From NCBI GenBank assembly GCA_030248215.1, contig JASANG010000427.1:1-64000 (forward strand): 64,000 bases of DNA, in the 5' to 3' direction. Positions 32,401 through 47,400 of the stretch are shown here, piece after piece (the stretch's first letter is position 1; every line of letters begins with the position of its first letter). Under the pieces are notes generated by a model that was given only the letters and a program-made list of their open reading frames with translations, was not told the DNA's origin and made no database searches. The DNA comes from Enoplolaimus lenunculus. Its lineage: Eukaryota; Nematoda; Enoplea; Enoplida; Thoracostomopsidae. The position numbers were made by a program, and so were the translations under genes.

Positions 32401-35400
32401 TGTAGGCGACTCTGTGTACATATCTGAATGCAATTGGGTTAAAACCTCTTAAGCTGTTTGACCGACTTCTGCTCATTTCTGCCGTATTTTTTGTTATCTA
32501 TAGTACTTATAGCACGAACAGGTTCTGTTGATTTTTCTATCTGTTCTTTTAAATGCACCAGACGATTCTGTGGGTTGTGTAGTAGAACAAGAATAAGGAG
32601 GATTTTTTGAAAAATTCTTGCATAGAATAAAATAGTTGATATTTGTTCTAAAAAAGGAATGTAAATATAAAAGGAGAAATTATTATGATGTTCCGTGAAT
32701 GTTATGTTTTTTGCGCTGTCAAGTTCTTATCTGTCATGAAATAAATTGTTTCTTTACAATATCTAAAAGCTGACTGAAAACATTATACGATTGGTAACGC
32801 CTGCAATCTAAATGCTTAATAATAGAATCACCAATTATCAATGTATCATAGAGAACATTGTTGTTGCCACGGAAATAATTGCGCAGCATCATTAAAATTT
32901 TTCCAGCGTCAGCCCTTGTGAAATATTTAAACCTAGCGTCTGACGCTTGCCTTCTGAAGGTCCTAAGTCTCATGACTTTTAATAATATATCATATATGCC
33001 CCATTGACTCGAGTTTAAAAGAAATACACATTATAACAGAATTTATCAAGCAAAATAAAGTTCAAGTGTCATGCTCAACATTAAAGTCATGCAAAATAAA
33101 ACATAAAACATAAAGCATAAAACAACAAAACAATTAATCTTTAACCTTCTTCTGATTCTTCTTTCCGTTTACGGAAGAAGTCTTCCTTCCGCCACTGCTT
33201 GAACTATCACCTCTTCCATTATTGAGTTCCAGTCGCTTCTGAACGGATTTCCGTCGGGTAACGACTCCGTTGGAACTCGTGGATCTGGAATTGCTTCCAC
33301 CCGGCTGATACGGTTCTCGATCTCTGTTAACCAGTGAAATAGTTGCACCGCCATTTTGCGATCCACCATTGCAAAGCAAGCCCCCCGACAACATCGGGCT
33401 CCAGAAACTCCGAGCCTTCTGGGCTGTCTTCTTGTCCTTGTTTATCAACTGATTCAGCGCCAGCTTATAATCTATCGCTAACGATGTCAGCATCGGCGGT
33501 AGCGGTACTGATATCAATGCACTCGTCTGCAGCGGCAGTGGCAGACGAGCACGCGGTATCCCACTCAAGTCCAACTTCACCTCAGTCGGATCCGCTGGAT
33601 CTTCGCTCGAAGTGGTTCTCGTCTGCTTCCGTGGCATCTTGTGCTTCAAATGATGTTAAATAACCAGGTCTGTAAATGCTGAAGTTATTCGCACCAGTGT
33701 AAGTGCGTCTTCCGATCGCTGATCTCCCAATTTTTCTAATTTACCCAGCCCCGCGATATCTGTTTCCACTTGTTCTGGTAATGGTTCTTTGGGGTCTGGC
33801 AAATCGTTGAGAAATTCTCGATAACGTTTTACTTTGAAAGCTTTTATGATAGGCTTGTTTGCCTGGCCATTGAAAGAGCCTAGCACCGATAACCGAATCG
33901 CTTCCCGAGGTGGCACCATTGTCAGAACCTTGAACAAGATTTTGTGCGATTGTACGCTTTGCGCTGTAACTCGTTCCACTCCTCCGGAGTAAAATCCAGA
34001 TCCAAGAACGTGGCTGCTTCCAACGCCCACTTCACGAGTTTGTCTCGGCTCGCCATTATGCAATTGGAATTTGCAAAGCACACAAAAACACTTTGTTTTC
34101 CTCAAACGTAGTAAAATTTAAACTGTTAAAATTGAGATCGCAGCCGCAGCAAGAAGAATAAAAGCCGCAAGAGTTACGTAAGCGAACGATTCAAAATCCT
34201 CCGCTGTTCCAAAATTACTAGCAATGGTTATCGCTAGCTCAAAAACTTTCTTTTTATTTCTTCTACGTGTTTCTCTATGTAGGCGACTCTGTGTACATAT
34301 CTGAATGCAATTGGGTTAAAACCTCTTAAGCTGTTTGACGGACTTCTGCTCCTATCATTTCTGTTCCGAAAATACTTACTTCTGCTCCTATTTCTGCCGT
34401 ATTTTTTGTTATGTATAGTACTTATAGCACGAACACCTTATGTTAATTTTTCTATCTGTTCTTTTAAATCATCAAATGCACCAGACGATTCTGTGGGTTG
34501 TGTAGCAGAACAAGAATAAGGAGGGATTTTTGAAAAATTCTTGCATAGAATAAAATAGTTGATATTTGTTCTAAAAAAGGAATGTAAATATAAAAAGAGA
34601 AATTATTAGGATGTTCCGGGAATGTTATGTTTTTTGCGCTGTCAAGTTCTTATCTGTCATGAAATAAACTGTTTCTTTAAAACATCTAAAAGCTGACTGA
34701 AAACATTAATACGATTGGTAACGCCTGCAATCTAAATGCTTAATAATAGAATCACCAATTATCAATGTATCATAGAGAACATTCTTGTTGCCACGGAAAC
34801 AAGAATGGCGCAGCATCATTAAAATTTTTCCAGCGTCAGCCCTTGTGAAATATTTAATCCTAGCGTCTGACGCTTGCCTTCCGAAGGACCTAAGTCTCTT
34901 ATGATTTTTAATAATATATATGCCGCATTGGCTCGAGTTTAAAAGAAATACACATTATAACACAAGTCATCAAGCAAAATAAAGTTCAAGTGTCAAGCTG
35001 AACATTAAAGTCATGCAAAAACATAACATTTACTGAACATACTAATAATTTCTCTTTTTATATTTAGAACAAATATCAACTATTTTTATTCTATGCAAGA
35101 GTTTTTCATAAACTACTCCTTATTCTTGTTCTGCTACAATGCATACCTAAGATATAAAAGAAACATAGTAAGCTTAATCGTTAGACTAAAATTTTCCTTA
35201 GGCTTATGTTTAGGTTTATGCTTAGTTACAGGCTTATCTTTACGCTGAAAATAACGTTGGAATATGCTAGTAGTTATAACCCCTATGGGACCCCACGTAG
35301 GTGGCTGTCCCACGAAAGGATCTTCTGGGTAACTAATTTTAAAATTAGAAATAAATTTTAGTCTGAAACTATTGCCATGGGTCCCGCGCGTTTTTCACTA

Positions 35401-38400
35401 TTGTTCACCCTGAAGACCCTCCCCTGGGACAGCCTCCTACGTGGGGTCCCATGGGGGGTTATAACTACTTATAATCGTTGCAACTTTAGGGTGCAACTGG
35501 AACTTCGATTCGGATTTCAATTGCTCAATCAATCAAATTCGGAAATTTGAAATTTTAAATATAATCCTATGAAGGTGGATCTGAAAGGCAAATTTTTTTG
35601 ACAAACTACAAAGTAGTTGTGACAAAATAAATTAGATGCGAATTTTAACGAGTCTTGCGCCCATGAATAATTTTAGTTGAAAGTTTGTATGTTTGGATAG
35701 GTTACAAAATTTTGTCATGAGTGACAGTGTTTGGATCAACCAAGTAGTAAAGAATTTGTAAATTGTAAAAATCATTCAATTCTGTTTTCAGAAACACAAA
35801 CAACTTCATTTATTCTGTCGACTTTTTTGCACCGTTTTCTAATGTGAATAGATTCATGAACAGAATTATTCAATAATTTGACAGAATGATTACAAGCAAT
35901 ATTTCATTCGTTTTGGCCGCGACTGAATGGACAAAATTGTTATTATTGCTATATGTAGCCTGAAACTTTCTATTTGTGTAACAATTTTCAAAACTAAGTT
36001 TGATTTTAGGCCTTCGAAAAATTAAGCTTGTATTATTTTTAAGCTATGCGTGTAATGTATTATTTATTGATGTGATGGATTCAAAATTTAGAGATGATAT
36101 CTCAAATTTTTTGCCAAAGCTATGTTTGTAAGTTTGGACAACATGGCTGAAACATATTCTGGCTTGGAAAAATTGTCAGTGATGCACTGGTATTGAATTA
36201 CATCGTAATAAATTCCAAAACAGCTTTTTTCGCGTAGAATTGTGCTAAGTCTGATGTCTGAGTTGTTAAATGGTAAGTTTCCTGATTAGGGCAAAAATTA
36301 TGTTGACTCAATTATATCGGCAGGCCTCTGTATAACTGGTTACAAATTTTTATGCAGCACAAGTGACCTACTTCGAGCCAACTACCAATAGTATAAGTAG
36401 TCCACGTTTGCGGACTACAACACGATAATATAGCAGTGACAGAACCTATAAATGCCTTAGCAGTACATTGACTGTCTGCAAACAAGTCCTTAGACATTGA
36501 ACCCTGATGGTAGTTTCCTACCACTAACTTATGCTAAGTCATTTATAGCATGAAATACTTACCGATGCTACTTTTCTTCAAGTATGGAATCACTTTCTGG
36601 GCGACGAGTTAAATCTAACGATAACACTAATCATCGGAATGATTTAATCAACCTTTTATAAAGGAAAAATTTTTGCTTTGAACTAAAGAACAGTCAATCA
36701 TCAAGTGTAATAATTTTCTTATAGAACTGATACAAAGGATACTGATGCAAATTTGCTAACTTTCAGCTATAAACAGCTTAAAAATTTGTTCACCTTGTTT
36801 TGCTGCGCATTATTTTGCTCTTTATTGCAAAAGCCATGTTTATTTTTTAAATAAAATGGACACTACTGATGTTTTTTGTTCTTCCTTTTTAATTTTTAAT
36901 GTCTCATTATAAAGTTACATAGTATTGCAGGTTACCTTTATATTTATTTGCATTTTTTGCTGCAGGTGCAATCTACATTAAGACATCGTGAACGATTGCT
37001 ACAATACAGCGAATTTCCTATTCTGCGAGAATTTGCGCTAAACGATAGCTGGGTGCCGGATAGTCAGGTAAAACTTTACAAATAGATGCAGTTATAGATT
37101 ATCCTTTTTTAGCTGAAATTTAGATTTGGCCTGAAGATTGTAATTGTGTTTGACCCACACTTTGAGAACACGATACGAAATTCTTATCACGTCATCTGTA
37201 GTTAAAACCTGCGCGCGACTCTGGTTTCGTCGATATTGAAAAAGTTTATGCCAGTAACGTTGGGTTTGACCGGAATTTTGTTCGCAACATCGTGTTAATT
37301 TTTTACATTTGTGTTCGATTTGTTTATCGTTGCTGCAGTTATTAAATTAACAAAAAGCTATTTCACTGTATTTGTAATATTTTTAGAGTTTTATCGATCA
37401 ACTTGCAGATATTGAAGCTGCTGCATGCTCGTGGCTATCATTAACTAAAAATATTAACCTTGATATATTCAAAGCGTTTCCGGACGAGAAAACTTTGGTT
37501 GATTATTTTCTGAACAAAGCATACAGCGAAAATGTGACTGTTCTTGGAAGTAAGACACGATATATAGGTTTATATGAATATATCTGGTAACATTGCACCT
37601 GGTACCGGTTCAAGCCAGTAACACAGAATTATTGGAAGCTTCGTGTACAATTCTGATAGAAAAGATGAGCATCCATGTTATTACAAATTTTAATTGAAAA
37701 GGTTAAACGTTTGTGCTGTATAATTGGTGCTGGTTCGCGTACATCTATAACCATTTAAAATTAAGTGTTACGTACTCGTCTAAAACATTTTACTCAGTAA
37801 TCGTTTATGTATGCGTGATTAGATAACATCAGTCCAGTGCGCTGCAACCGGAATTCCGGCTCCGGGATGAAACCAGAGTCTTAATCTTGTTTTTGGATTA
37901 AATTCATTTGTAGAATTGCACTTTGCTTTCTGGACCCATATTTAATCAAACGCGTATAACACTTTTCACCAGTCAGCAATAAGTTTTCAAACTGATGAAG
38001 GCCTGCAATTGCGAATCTCAAAATTATGATTGGTACACACATATTTTGAATACATACCCTGTTTGAAAAATCTATAATTAGTGATGGGGCGATTATTTTC
38101 GCGTGCAGGTCTAGTATTTGAAGTACCGACTCAGCGTAAATTACCGCCGCACGTCATTTATAAAATTCGTCAAAATGCTTCAATGACGTCAACAACGCGC
38201 GGTGTTCGCTCACTGTACTGGTATCCGACACCGCGAAACTGGGATTATAGCTACTATGAGCGTGGTTTTGTGTGGATTCAGGTATTGACGGTTTAAATTT
38301 GTTTAGGGTTAGTGAGTTAGAACTTCAGAACTATTTTTCGATGTTTGCTCATAATATGTTTCTTCATTTTCCGTTTTATAAAATTACAATACAACTATGC

Positions 38401-41400
38401 ATTTTTTATATTTTAATATTGTTATTTACCTATATGCAACAATAATAATTGGCTGTGATTTCATAGCTTGATCTATTGGGAACTTCACTATGTGACCAGA
38501 AACGGGATATGTTTGGTTAAATTAGGTTCATTGAGGATTTTGGTACAAACGGCAAGTTTGTTTATGCGTTTTAACCGAATGCGTGTGCGTGGTTTCAGGA
38601 CGTTATTGAACGTGCAATTATCGATTTGCATGCTGGTGTGCCTGCAATAGTCGAACCAGGCAGTTATATTCAACAAATGCCGTATCCATGCTATTTGTCC
38701 AATGAGTAAGTTAGTAGCGTTACGCAAATTCGTGTCAAAATACTGAGTGTGGACAGTGCTTGAAGCCACTCACACGGAACCTGATATGTTTGGATTATCT
38801 GTGGGTGTTTGTCACAAACAGGCAAAGTGCTCATTTGAGCGTTACAAATGTACGGTATTTCAATAATTATACTCATAGACCAGTTTAATTTATCGTTGGT
38901 TGCATTGTTTTCAGCTTTTTGTTCGTTATTGAGCATATTTTGCCTATGTGTCTAGCAATTTCGTGGGTTTATTCAGTCGCGATGCTTGTACAATCGATTG
39001 TGTACGAAAAGGAACAAGGGTTGACTGAAGTAAGCACTAGTTTATATTACCGGATTTTCTACTTGAGACATGGTTAAAAATACCTGCTACCCCCAACAAT
39101 TTATTTTTAGCTCACGGTGTGACTCAAAATGTTACTAACGAATGGCCTTTTTTCCAGGATTAGTCGTCAAACTTCCTGAGATGTACTAACTGAATGTTTG
39201 AATTTGATGCTCTAAAGAGCATATAAAAACCAGTCGTAGTGGGACTACATTTATTGAGCGTAGCTCGAACACACGTAAGCCATTAAAGTAATATGCAAAT
39301 TACTTATTAGCTAACTATTAATTTATCGGTTTTGGTTTGTAAGCAATTTCCTGAGATTCCTCGCACCCAAAAACCCTTCAGCCACCCTAATAATTTTTGG
39401 AATAATCTGAAAAGTCCTAATTTTGTCTTGTCAATTAAGCTAATATGCCAATTAGCTATTAGCTAACTATGCAATTATCGGTTTTGCATGTTTGTAAATT
39501 ATTTATTCAAATTTCTCGCACCTAAAAACCCTTTAGTACTGAAATTATATTGCTTTTAACCTTAATAATTAGTGAAATATTGTAAAAAGTCCTAATTTAG
39601 GCTTATAAACTATGCTAATATGCAAATTATCTATTAGCTAACTAATCAATTATCGGTTTTGGAGGTTTGTAAACAGTCTACGCAGATTCCTCGCACCCAA
39701 AAACCCTATAATGATAAAATTAGATTGCTTCTAACTGTAATAATTAGTGAAATATTGTGGAAAGTCCTAATTTAGGCTTAATTAATTATGCAAATTACCT
39801 GTAGCTAATAAACGGTTTAAAATTTTAAAACCCCAATGCGAGGTTAACACCAGAGGATAACTGGCTTTCAAACAAAAAAGTTTATCAAAATCGGTTCAGC
39901 CGTTCCTGAGATTTTTTTCGGACGGACAGACGGACGGACGGACGGACATCCACCTTTCGACCCCCAAGTACAAAACATAAAAACAAAATTCATGCCGCCA
40001 CACGTGTGGAAGTGTTCAGAGCTGTTCGCAACATGTACTACGTACTTCGTAAATTTTTACAACGTATGAACAATATTCCTTTGCTCAATTGTTTTATTTG
40101 TCATCATGAGTTATTTCAAGTTTTTATTGGACATTAACGTTTCACCCAAATTTTGCGCAAAATTGCTTTTACACTCTCTAGCAGGCATTGATGTAATTTT
40201 TGTTTATGTTTTAGGTAATGAATGTTTACGGTTACAGGTAATGAAAACAATGGGTTTGTCAGGCGGAACGTACTGGCTGGCATGGTTTGTGACATGTTTC
40301 GCTCAAATGTCAGTTACAATGTTGATATTAACGGTTATGCTCAAATCTGGAGGAGTCTTGTCATACTCGAATCCATTTTTAATATTTGTCATGTTGGAAA
40401 TATTTAGCGCTGCGACAATTACGTTTTCGTAAGTGCTTGCAAGAAGGGCAATGGTTTAGGAAATTTGGGGAACGGTCTTGATAAATGTTCGCTATTTCAG
40501 AACTTACTTCACAGACGTTGTGCAAATCCGAAACAGGTATATAAATAGGCTAGGGTGGCGAGTGGGGGATATGTGGGCTACATCCTTTTTAACGTTGCAA
40601 ATGCGAAAATATTTTGATTGCAATAATGGGTCTCATTTTTCACTTGCTTCGCTCGAAAGCATTCCTTCCATGTTCTTAGTTATATGTATGTGGTTTACAT
40701 ATACGTTCGGGCTGCATCGCACTAATATAAGAACAGCTCTAAACGGTACCAGTGGTCGGGTACCCCACCGCAATGACACAACACCCAAATTTTACATGAA
40801 AAGTTGGGTAATTCCCTTTGACTTCTCGCGCACTTCATTATTGACAGTCAAGCATTTTGGGATACACATCCACCACAGGTTGGCACTGCAAATACGGATA
40901 TGTATTGTTTTTGGTGGAACCACTGGCGCTGGTGATACTGTAAGAATTGGGTTGTATAAATACATTAATACATTGTTTTTGAGTGATTCTATTACAGATT
41001 TCTAGTCAGCACATTGTACTCTAAAGCGAAAGTGGCCGCTGCTTGTGCCGGGATATTATACTTTTTGACGTATATACCATTTTTGTACATTTCCATTAGT
41101 GAAGAAACGTTTCATGTCACAATTGCGGTTTGGGCAAAAACTCTTGCGTCTCTATCGTCGACAACTGCATTTGGATTAGGTAGGTTTTAAAGAAGAGAGA
41201 ATGATAGGTCAGGAGATGTTAGACAAAATTCTGTTTAACAACGTGACAATTTCCGTAGTATATAATTTGCCAAAGGGCAATTTTTGTGGTGTCGGGTTAA
41301 ATCATTTAAATATTACAAAATATGTAGTTGCTAAATTATTGGGTCGAAACGAATGCGTTTACTCTTTGTTGAGTTTAGGTAATAAGTTGTTACATTGAAA

Positions 41401-44400
41401 TGTTTGATGAGTTTTTAAGATTGCTGAAATCAACGAAGAAATCGCTAAAAATCGCTTAACGCACGTTTTGAAGCAGTAATTCGATGTTGAAAATTTTTCT
41501 ATATTCCGGCTCCTGTTCGTGTTCCGGTAAAAAATCAATTTCCTGTACCGAAAAAATTAGTTCGTGTTGAAACCCTGCCAATAACACATGTTTAGGAATG
41601 TTCTTCATTTACATGAAGCTTGAATAACGTAAGGCAAAAGTATACAACAGCGTATCTGTGCGTAGAAATCAATGTATTGTTCCAGATGTATGGTTGTAGA
41701 AGTAAATTTATTTTGCCTCTTTTAATAAATTTCGCCGAATTTGTAGCGTGTTTTAGTTTAAATGGATTATCTAAGTGTTGTTGGAACGCCCACAGTCTCT
41801 CGGAGATATGTGTATATCTGATAGATGCGAAGATATACATTTATTTGTCATAAACAGGGTCATCGATGTTTGATTTGTGACCTGTACAGAATTACACCAT
41901 CCCAAAAAATCATTCCATCTTAAGCAAAAACGCAAATCTTGGTGCTACATACAAGCATAATCTGCCATAAAAATTTTATGAGCCTTTTAGCTTATCTTTT
42001 AGTTCGTATTGCTTCTATCTATCTGCGACAGATGTATTGCTGGTTTTAGTTAAATCTGAGCACTGGATGTTCTAGTATTAGAGCTTGACAGTCGTCTCTA
42101 TGATGCTATTTTAGTTTTGCAACAAAGAACGTTTTGTTGTGAAAATGGCAGTCACGAGAAATTTATAAACAATAATAAGTTCACCATCCTTATTTCCTAT
42201 CTAGGTTTGCCTGCAAATCTCGAACCGGTTTAACAACATTATTTGCTCAAATTTAACTGTAAGTTTTTTCAGGCGCAAAATATTTTGCATACTATGAAAT
42301 GGAAGGTGTGGGATGTCACTGGGAAAATATCGCGTTATCACCGCTTGAGGGTGACGGTTTTTCACTGCTTGTAGTCATATTAATGATGCTCGCTGATCTT
42401 GTGATTTACGCTATTCTCGTCTGGTATGTCGAAAATGTTTGTCCAGGAGGTTCTGGTGCTCCGAAGCCATGGTATTTCCCGCTGTCCCCGGCGTATTGGA
42501 CAGGTCGCTCAAGTGAAATTGCTCCGATGTTGGATGGCTGTGTAGCACCATTGTCATGGATCGAACGAGTCAAATTGTGTTTTGGTAGGGATCTAATTAC
42601 ATTTTGATTTTGAATATTTATATATCCTTTGAGGTTTTACGTTTGAGTCTTAGATTTGGATTTTATTTTGCAAGGGAAATACCTAAAAGTAAAAGTTTTT
42701 GCAAGTGAAAGCATTATAGAACTATTGTTTTATCATGTCGCAGCTAACATTCGTCTTTTGTTGCGCATAACATTCAGGGTCGATTTTCTTTGGGACAGTT
42801 TCATGTAATGTAATAACTCAGTTTATTACAGCTGATTTGTGATTTTCGAAAATTCGAAAACAAATTTTTGAAATGTAGCATGATGTTTGCTACAGTGTTA
42901 CCTGTGCTACATTGTGGTGGAACTATAATTTGGCAACCGACGTTAGCCTATTGCTTGAAAACGTTTTTACATTTCGCAGGATTTTTACCTCAAAGACCAC
43001 CAGCGTATGATGAGACAACATGGTCTGAAATGATTGAACGGCCAATTCTTGTCGAAGCTGAACCAAATGGACTTCCTTTGGGCGTTAAAATTGATCGACT
43101 CACTAAACGATATCATGGGATGCCAAGGGCAGCTGTTAATCAACTGAGCTTGAATTTGTACGAAGGCAAGCAAACCATTTTTGCTGAGGGTTTCCAAGAT
43201 GTGAATCTTGACTGGTGTATTATTTCGTAATGTGTTTCTATACTTGTATTTGTGGCGGCTTGGAAAAGAATAAATTGGTATGGAAAGCAAGAACGAATTT
43301 TCGGACATGAAGTTTTGAAATTGAACGTTCCACAATCGTTGTATGAATGAAAATTTTTGACTTATGTTAGGTAGTAAAGGGTGTGAGCAGACACTGTTAT
43401 GAATTTTGAAGCCACGCGACGTTGGTTTTGAAAATCGTTTCAGAAGATGTACGTCTGGCTAGTGTTTTTGCCTAACGAGAAATAAAACATTTTTTTCAAT
43501 TTGTGAATTTTTCATCGTTTCAGGGCAAATAACTGCGCTGTTGGGGCACAATGGTGCAGGAAAAACGTCTACGATGTCAATACTGACTGGAATTCATCCA
43601 CCTTCTCGTGGCACTGCGTATATTTATGGCAAAGACATAAGGACTGAGCTGCATGATGCAAGAAATTCTATGGGTAAGATAGTTTGTTATCATAACAAAA
43701 TTAGCAAAATAGAGAGCAGGTTGAACAGTATCCAATTGTTTTCCAAAAACTGGAGTCCTCGTTTGACTGTTGGTGGGCACTGGAGCCCGTGTGGGGTGTT
43801 TATTCTTACTGAATTTGGTGGCGACAGAGCGTATCAGAACGATTTTACAGTAAAGATATATGCGCGAAGAGATTTTGAGTGGCCTGCTCGTATTCGCGTA
43901 TGCCCTATATTTTTGCTTTTGTTGCCGCCGCGGCATAACGATGCCACATCTTGCAATGCAACCGTGCGGAGAGGTATTAAAACCAAAAACTTAAGCACTA
44001 TCCTTGTTGGAGTTAAGCAATGATCATTGTATCACACAAAAAGCTTGAAATGGTACAATAATTATAGGAATGTGTCCTCAACACAACGTACTATTCAACA
44101 ATTTGACCGTTATTGAACATTTGTGGTTCTATGCTCGACTAAAGGGGTTGTTTGGAAGTGCTTTAGCGTTCGATCTTGACCAACTGCTGTGGGACCTTGG
44201 ATTACCGGACAAGAAGCATTGCAAGGTAACGATGCAGTACTTGAAACTACTGAGCAGAACTTGTTAGCAGGATTGACATTTTTTCTGGATGTGGGGTTAA
44301 AAGTTAAAAATTATGAGGGGACTGTACGACGTATCTCTAATCGTTTGTGATAAGTCTTTAACAGTTTAATGTAACTGCTTCTCTAGACATGTGAAAAATT

Positions 44401-47400
44401 CAGTAATTTATTGCGATTATTAAAACTTTTTTGTGTTAATTTGCTAAAATTGTCTATGGTTACTTTGTGCAAAATTTTTGGGACGTACAACGCGCGCAGT
44501 ATAATTTAGTTCTTTGCTGTTAAAGAAACGACATCTGGCGGGACTTGTGTGCTGTTTCATATCGAGTTTTGCGTCTTCTTTGTTGTCTTAAATAGTTTGA
44601 ATCTTCAGGTAGAAACATTGTCAGGTGGTATGAAGCGAAAATTATCGGTTGCTATATCATTTGTCGGCGGCTCAAGAACAATTATTCTTGACGAACCAAC
44701 TGCTGGAGTCGATCCTTATGCCCGGCGCGCAATATGGGACCTAATATTGAAATATAAACACGGTACGGTTAATGGTTGAGATTGGAATATATCTATTTAC
44801 CAATATTTTCAAATGTTTGCTGCAAATATCACCAGTTTGTGATAGGTTGTGTTACTGTTAAGCACATTTTTGTGTTTAGTTTACTCAGCTGCACTGGGCT
44901 AACTTCATGTTTGCAGCTGCGATAATTAGCTTGTTTGAGAACCCGCAACAAAAAAAATATTATAAGTTCATTAGTTCAGTTGTTAGTAATTTGGGTTGAG
45001 CTATACTCGTCGCGCGATGCTGGACGCATTGTTTCCTGATGTAATAATTGAGTGGATTTTGTTTTATTATGAGTATTTTTATTATTATTTTTATTGTAGT
45101 TGTTATTATTATTTTTATTATTATTATTATTATTATTAGAATTTTATTGTTGTTATTATTATTAGTGCTATTTCCATTATTTACGCTTCGGATTTGTTGG
45201 GATTTTAGGCAGGACGATCATGTTATCAACTCATCATATGGACGAAGCGGACATTGTTGGTGATCGCATCGCTATAATTGCGCAGGGTCAGCTGCGTTGC
45301 TGTGGTTCGCCGTTGTTTCTGAAAAGTAATTTAGGTGATGGATACCGTTTGAAGATTGTAAAACGTATTTTGACCAGTGAAGATGTCGATGGCGACGAAC
45401 TAAATGATTCAGGTTGGTAACACATTTTGTTTCACTTTGTTTTATTCTATTTAAATAATGATTTTTATTATGTATTATTTTTCTTTACTTGGTTTTATCG
45501 TGACTGCTGTAACAAAGTTAATTTTGATATGTTGAGTGTTTTACCTTTCCAATTTAAAATATAGTTTGGGAATACAATGCCAGAGTGGGATCTTTTGCAA
45601 GAAATATTCACCTATCTGTCTGTCTATCTACTTACCTTGAGTTGTTGCTAAGTGATTATATTATTTCATTTTTGTTTTTGAGCTGCAAAAATGTCTTTAA
45701 ATGTTTATTTTTTGTTAGAGTTTGAAATTTAACTAAAAGTTTTTCCAGATTTAACGCGTTTTCTGTTGATTTCTTCGGATAATGATACAAGCCGTGATAT
45801 AAATTTACATTTCAGATTTTTCTCTTCCTGAAAAATAATGCGCAAAACAATAAATTTCTAACATGTTTTTGTTACAGGTATAATTTATTGTAAATTTTTT
45901 AATACAAACGAATTTTCTTAAGTTTTTTAGCATTTTATTCTGAACAATCGAGTATTCATTCAAGTCATGGCGGTTCAATATCAAGTCGTCATCAATCAAA
46001 CCAGAGTACAGGTTCATCTGTATCAAATTGCAACATTAATACCTCGGCTGCGTTGAAATTTTCGTTTAAATCCGACTGTGATCCGGTCAAAATCGAAAAG
46101 TTTCTGTCTCGAAATGGTCCACCTGTGTCAACGCTTGAAAACAACTTTTACGAAGTTCATTTTGCGCTTCGAAATTGGCGGGTAAAAACGCTTTCAGCTT
46201 ATTTGAAATGAAGATATAATAGGTGGAAACAAAATAATATAGTTTAGTTGTTCGTGCTTGAGTCGTGATGAAATATACATACTGGACTCCACAGCGGATC
46301 CCGCCTTGTACATATTTCAACCTTTCAACCGTGAATTCAAAAGAACATTATTAGAGGATTATGAAATCACAACCCAGGATTGGTCAAGTATTATTTGAAT
46401 GCGTGATTAGTATTATTAATGTTACGTTAGACTCTTATACAGAAAAGTGTACAAATTTATATCAAGGGCTTGTAATACAAAACGAATGTTGCTTTTTGGG
46501 AATTTTTGTCAACGACGTAATATTACGTATACGGAATTGTTGATGCCGCGCCGTACATAATCTGTGGCAGATTTTCTATTTTAATATTGTTTTAAGATTT
46601 AATTTTCTGCCATGTTAAATGATTTTGCTGAACTACTACATAGTGTGTTTTGTTTTGCTTCAGGGTGCTCAGTTGGCTAAGCTATTTGAAATTCTAGAAA
46701 AGTCTTGTGTGAAAAAAGACCTCGGCATCGATAGCTTTGGTTTACAAGATTCCACTTTAGAAGAAATTTTTCTTAAAATATCGAATGTTGGGGTTATTGA
46801 AGGTGCGATAACCGGCATTAGCATTTACCTAGCGCTTTTAAGTATTGATATCATACGTATACCTTAAACTTTGGTGTGATTCAATCCATTTGCTAATTTG
46901 CTAAAACGACAATATTGGTTAAATTATAAACTAATTTTTAAGTTAGCCGTTTCCCTCATGTTTGTTAACGCCTTGTATTGACCCCAGTAAATTGAGAGGT
47001 TTGAACTGTAGCAGTTGTTTACGTTAGATTTAAACTGAGCGCTGGTTAATTAGGTTATAAAGTTTGCGCTCTTTCTGGTTCTGAACATCCAGTGCCTGTG
47101 TTAAATGTTGATAGCTAACTGCAAATATTGTGAAACCGGACACCTGAAAATTGTGAATTTAAAACCACTATTGGTTGGTTTTTTGCAACATAAACGTTGG
47201 GCCGGTATTTTCAAAGAGGGTGTGGCTCCTGACACCAATTGGTGATATGTTTTGTAGCTTTGGAATAGGCTTACGGCAAGATCTGCAATTTTGAACATTT
47301 GTCGCATTTGATTTGTCCTACTTCTGTACCTATTTTGAGATCTGCAATTGCAGGAGCTCATTACTTTGAACACCTATCACAACTGGTGGCAGGTGTCATA

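Larger units (their letters stand above)
27049..36965 (+). other. ABCA2 intron 14, 9.9 kb, packed with repeats
   Basis: This is the largest intron in the window. It holds a CG-rich patch at about 27130-27330 (repeated CGCGGTTG words), an unassigned open stretch at 27755-27945, a long interspersed repeat (28447-29400), half of an inverted-repeat element (29400-29490), an LTR-element fossil with extra domains (29930-31775), direct repeats (32221-35016) and an inverted-repeat element (35267-35472). 35480-36965 shows nothing recognisable. Confidence 0.8.

Noticed and set aside
43674-44023. Open read-through of exon 24 into its intron
   Set aside because: The sequence after the GTAAGA donor has no ABCA counterpart, while exon 25 (MCPQHNVLF) continues the family exactly.
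45048-45263. Isoleucine-rich open frame
   Set aside because: It is the translation of an ATT microsatellite running into exon 27 in a different frame.
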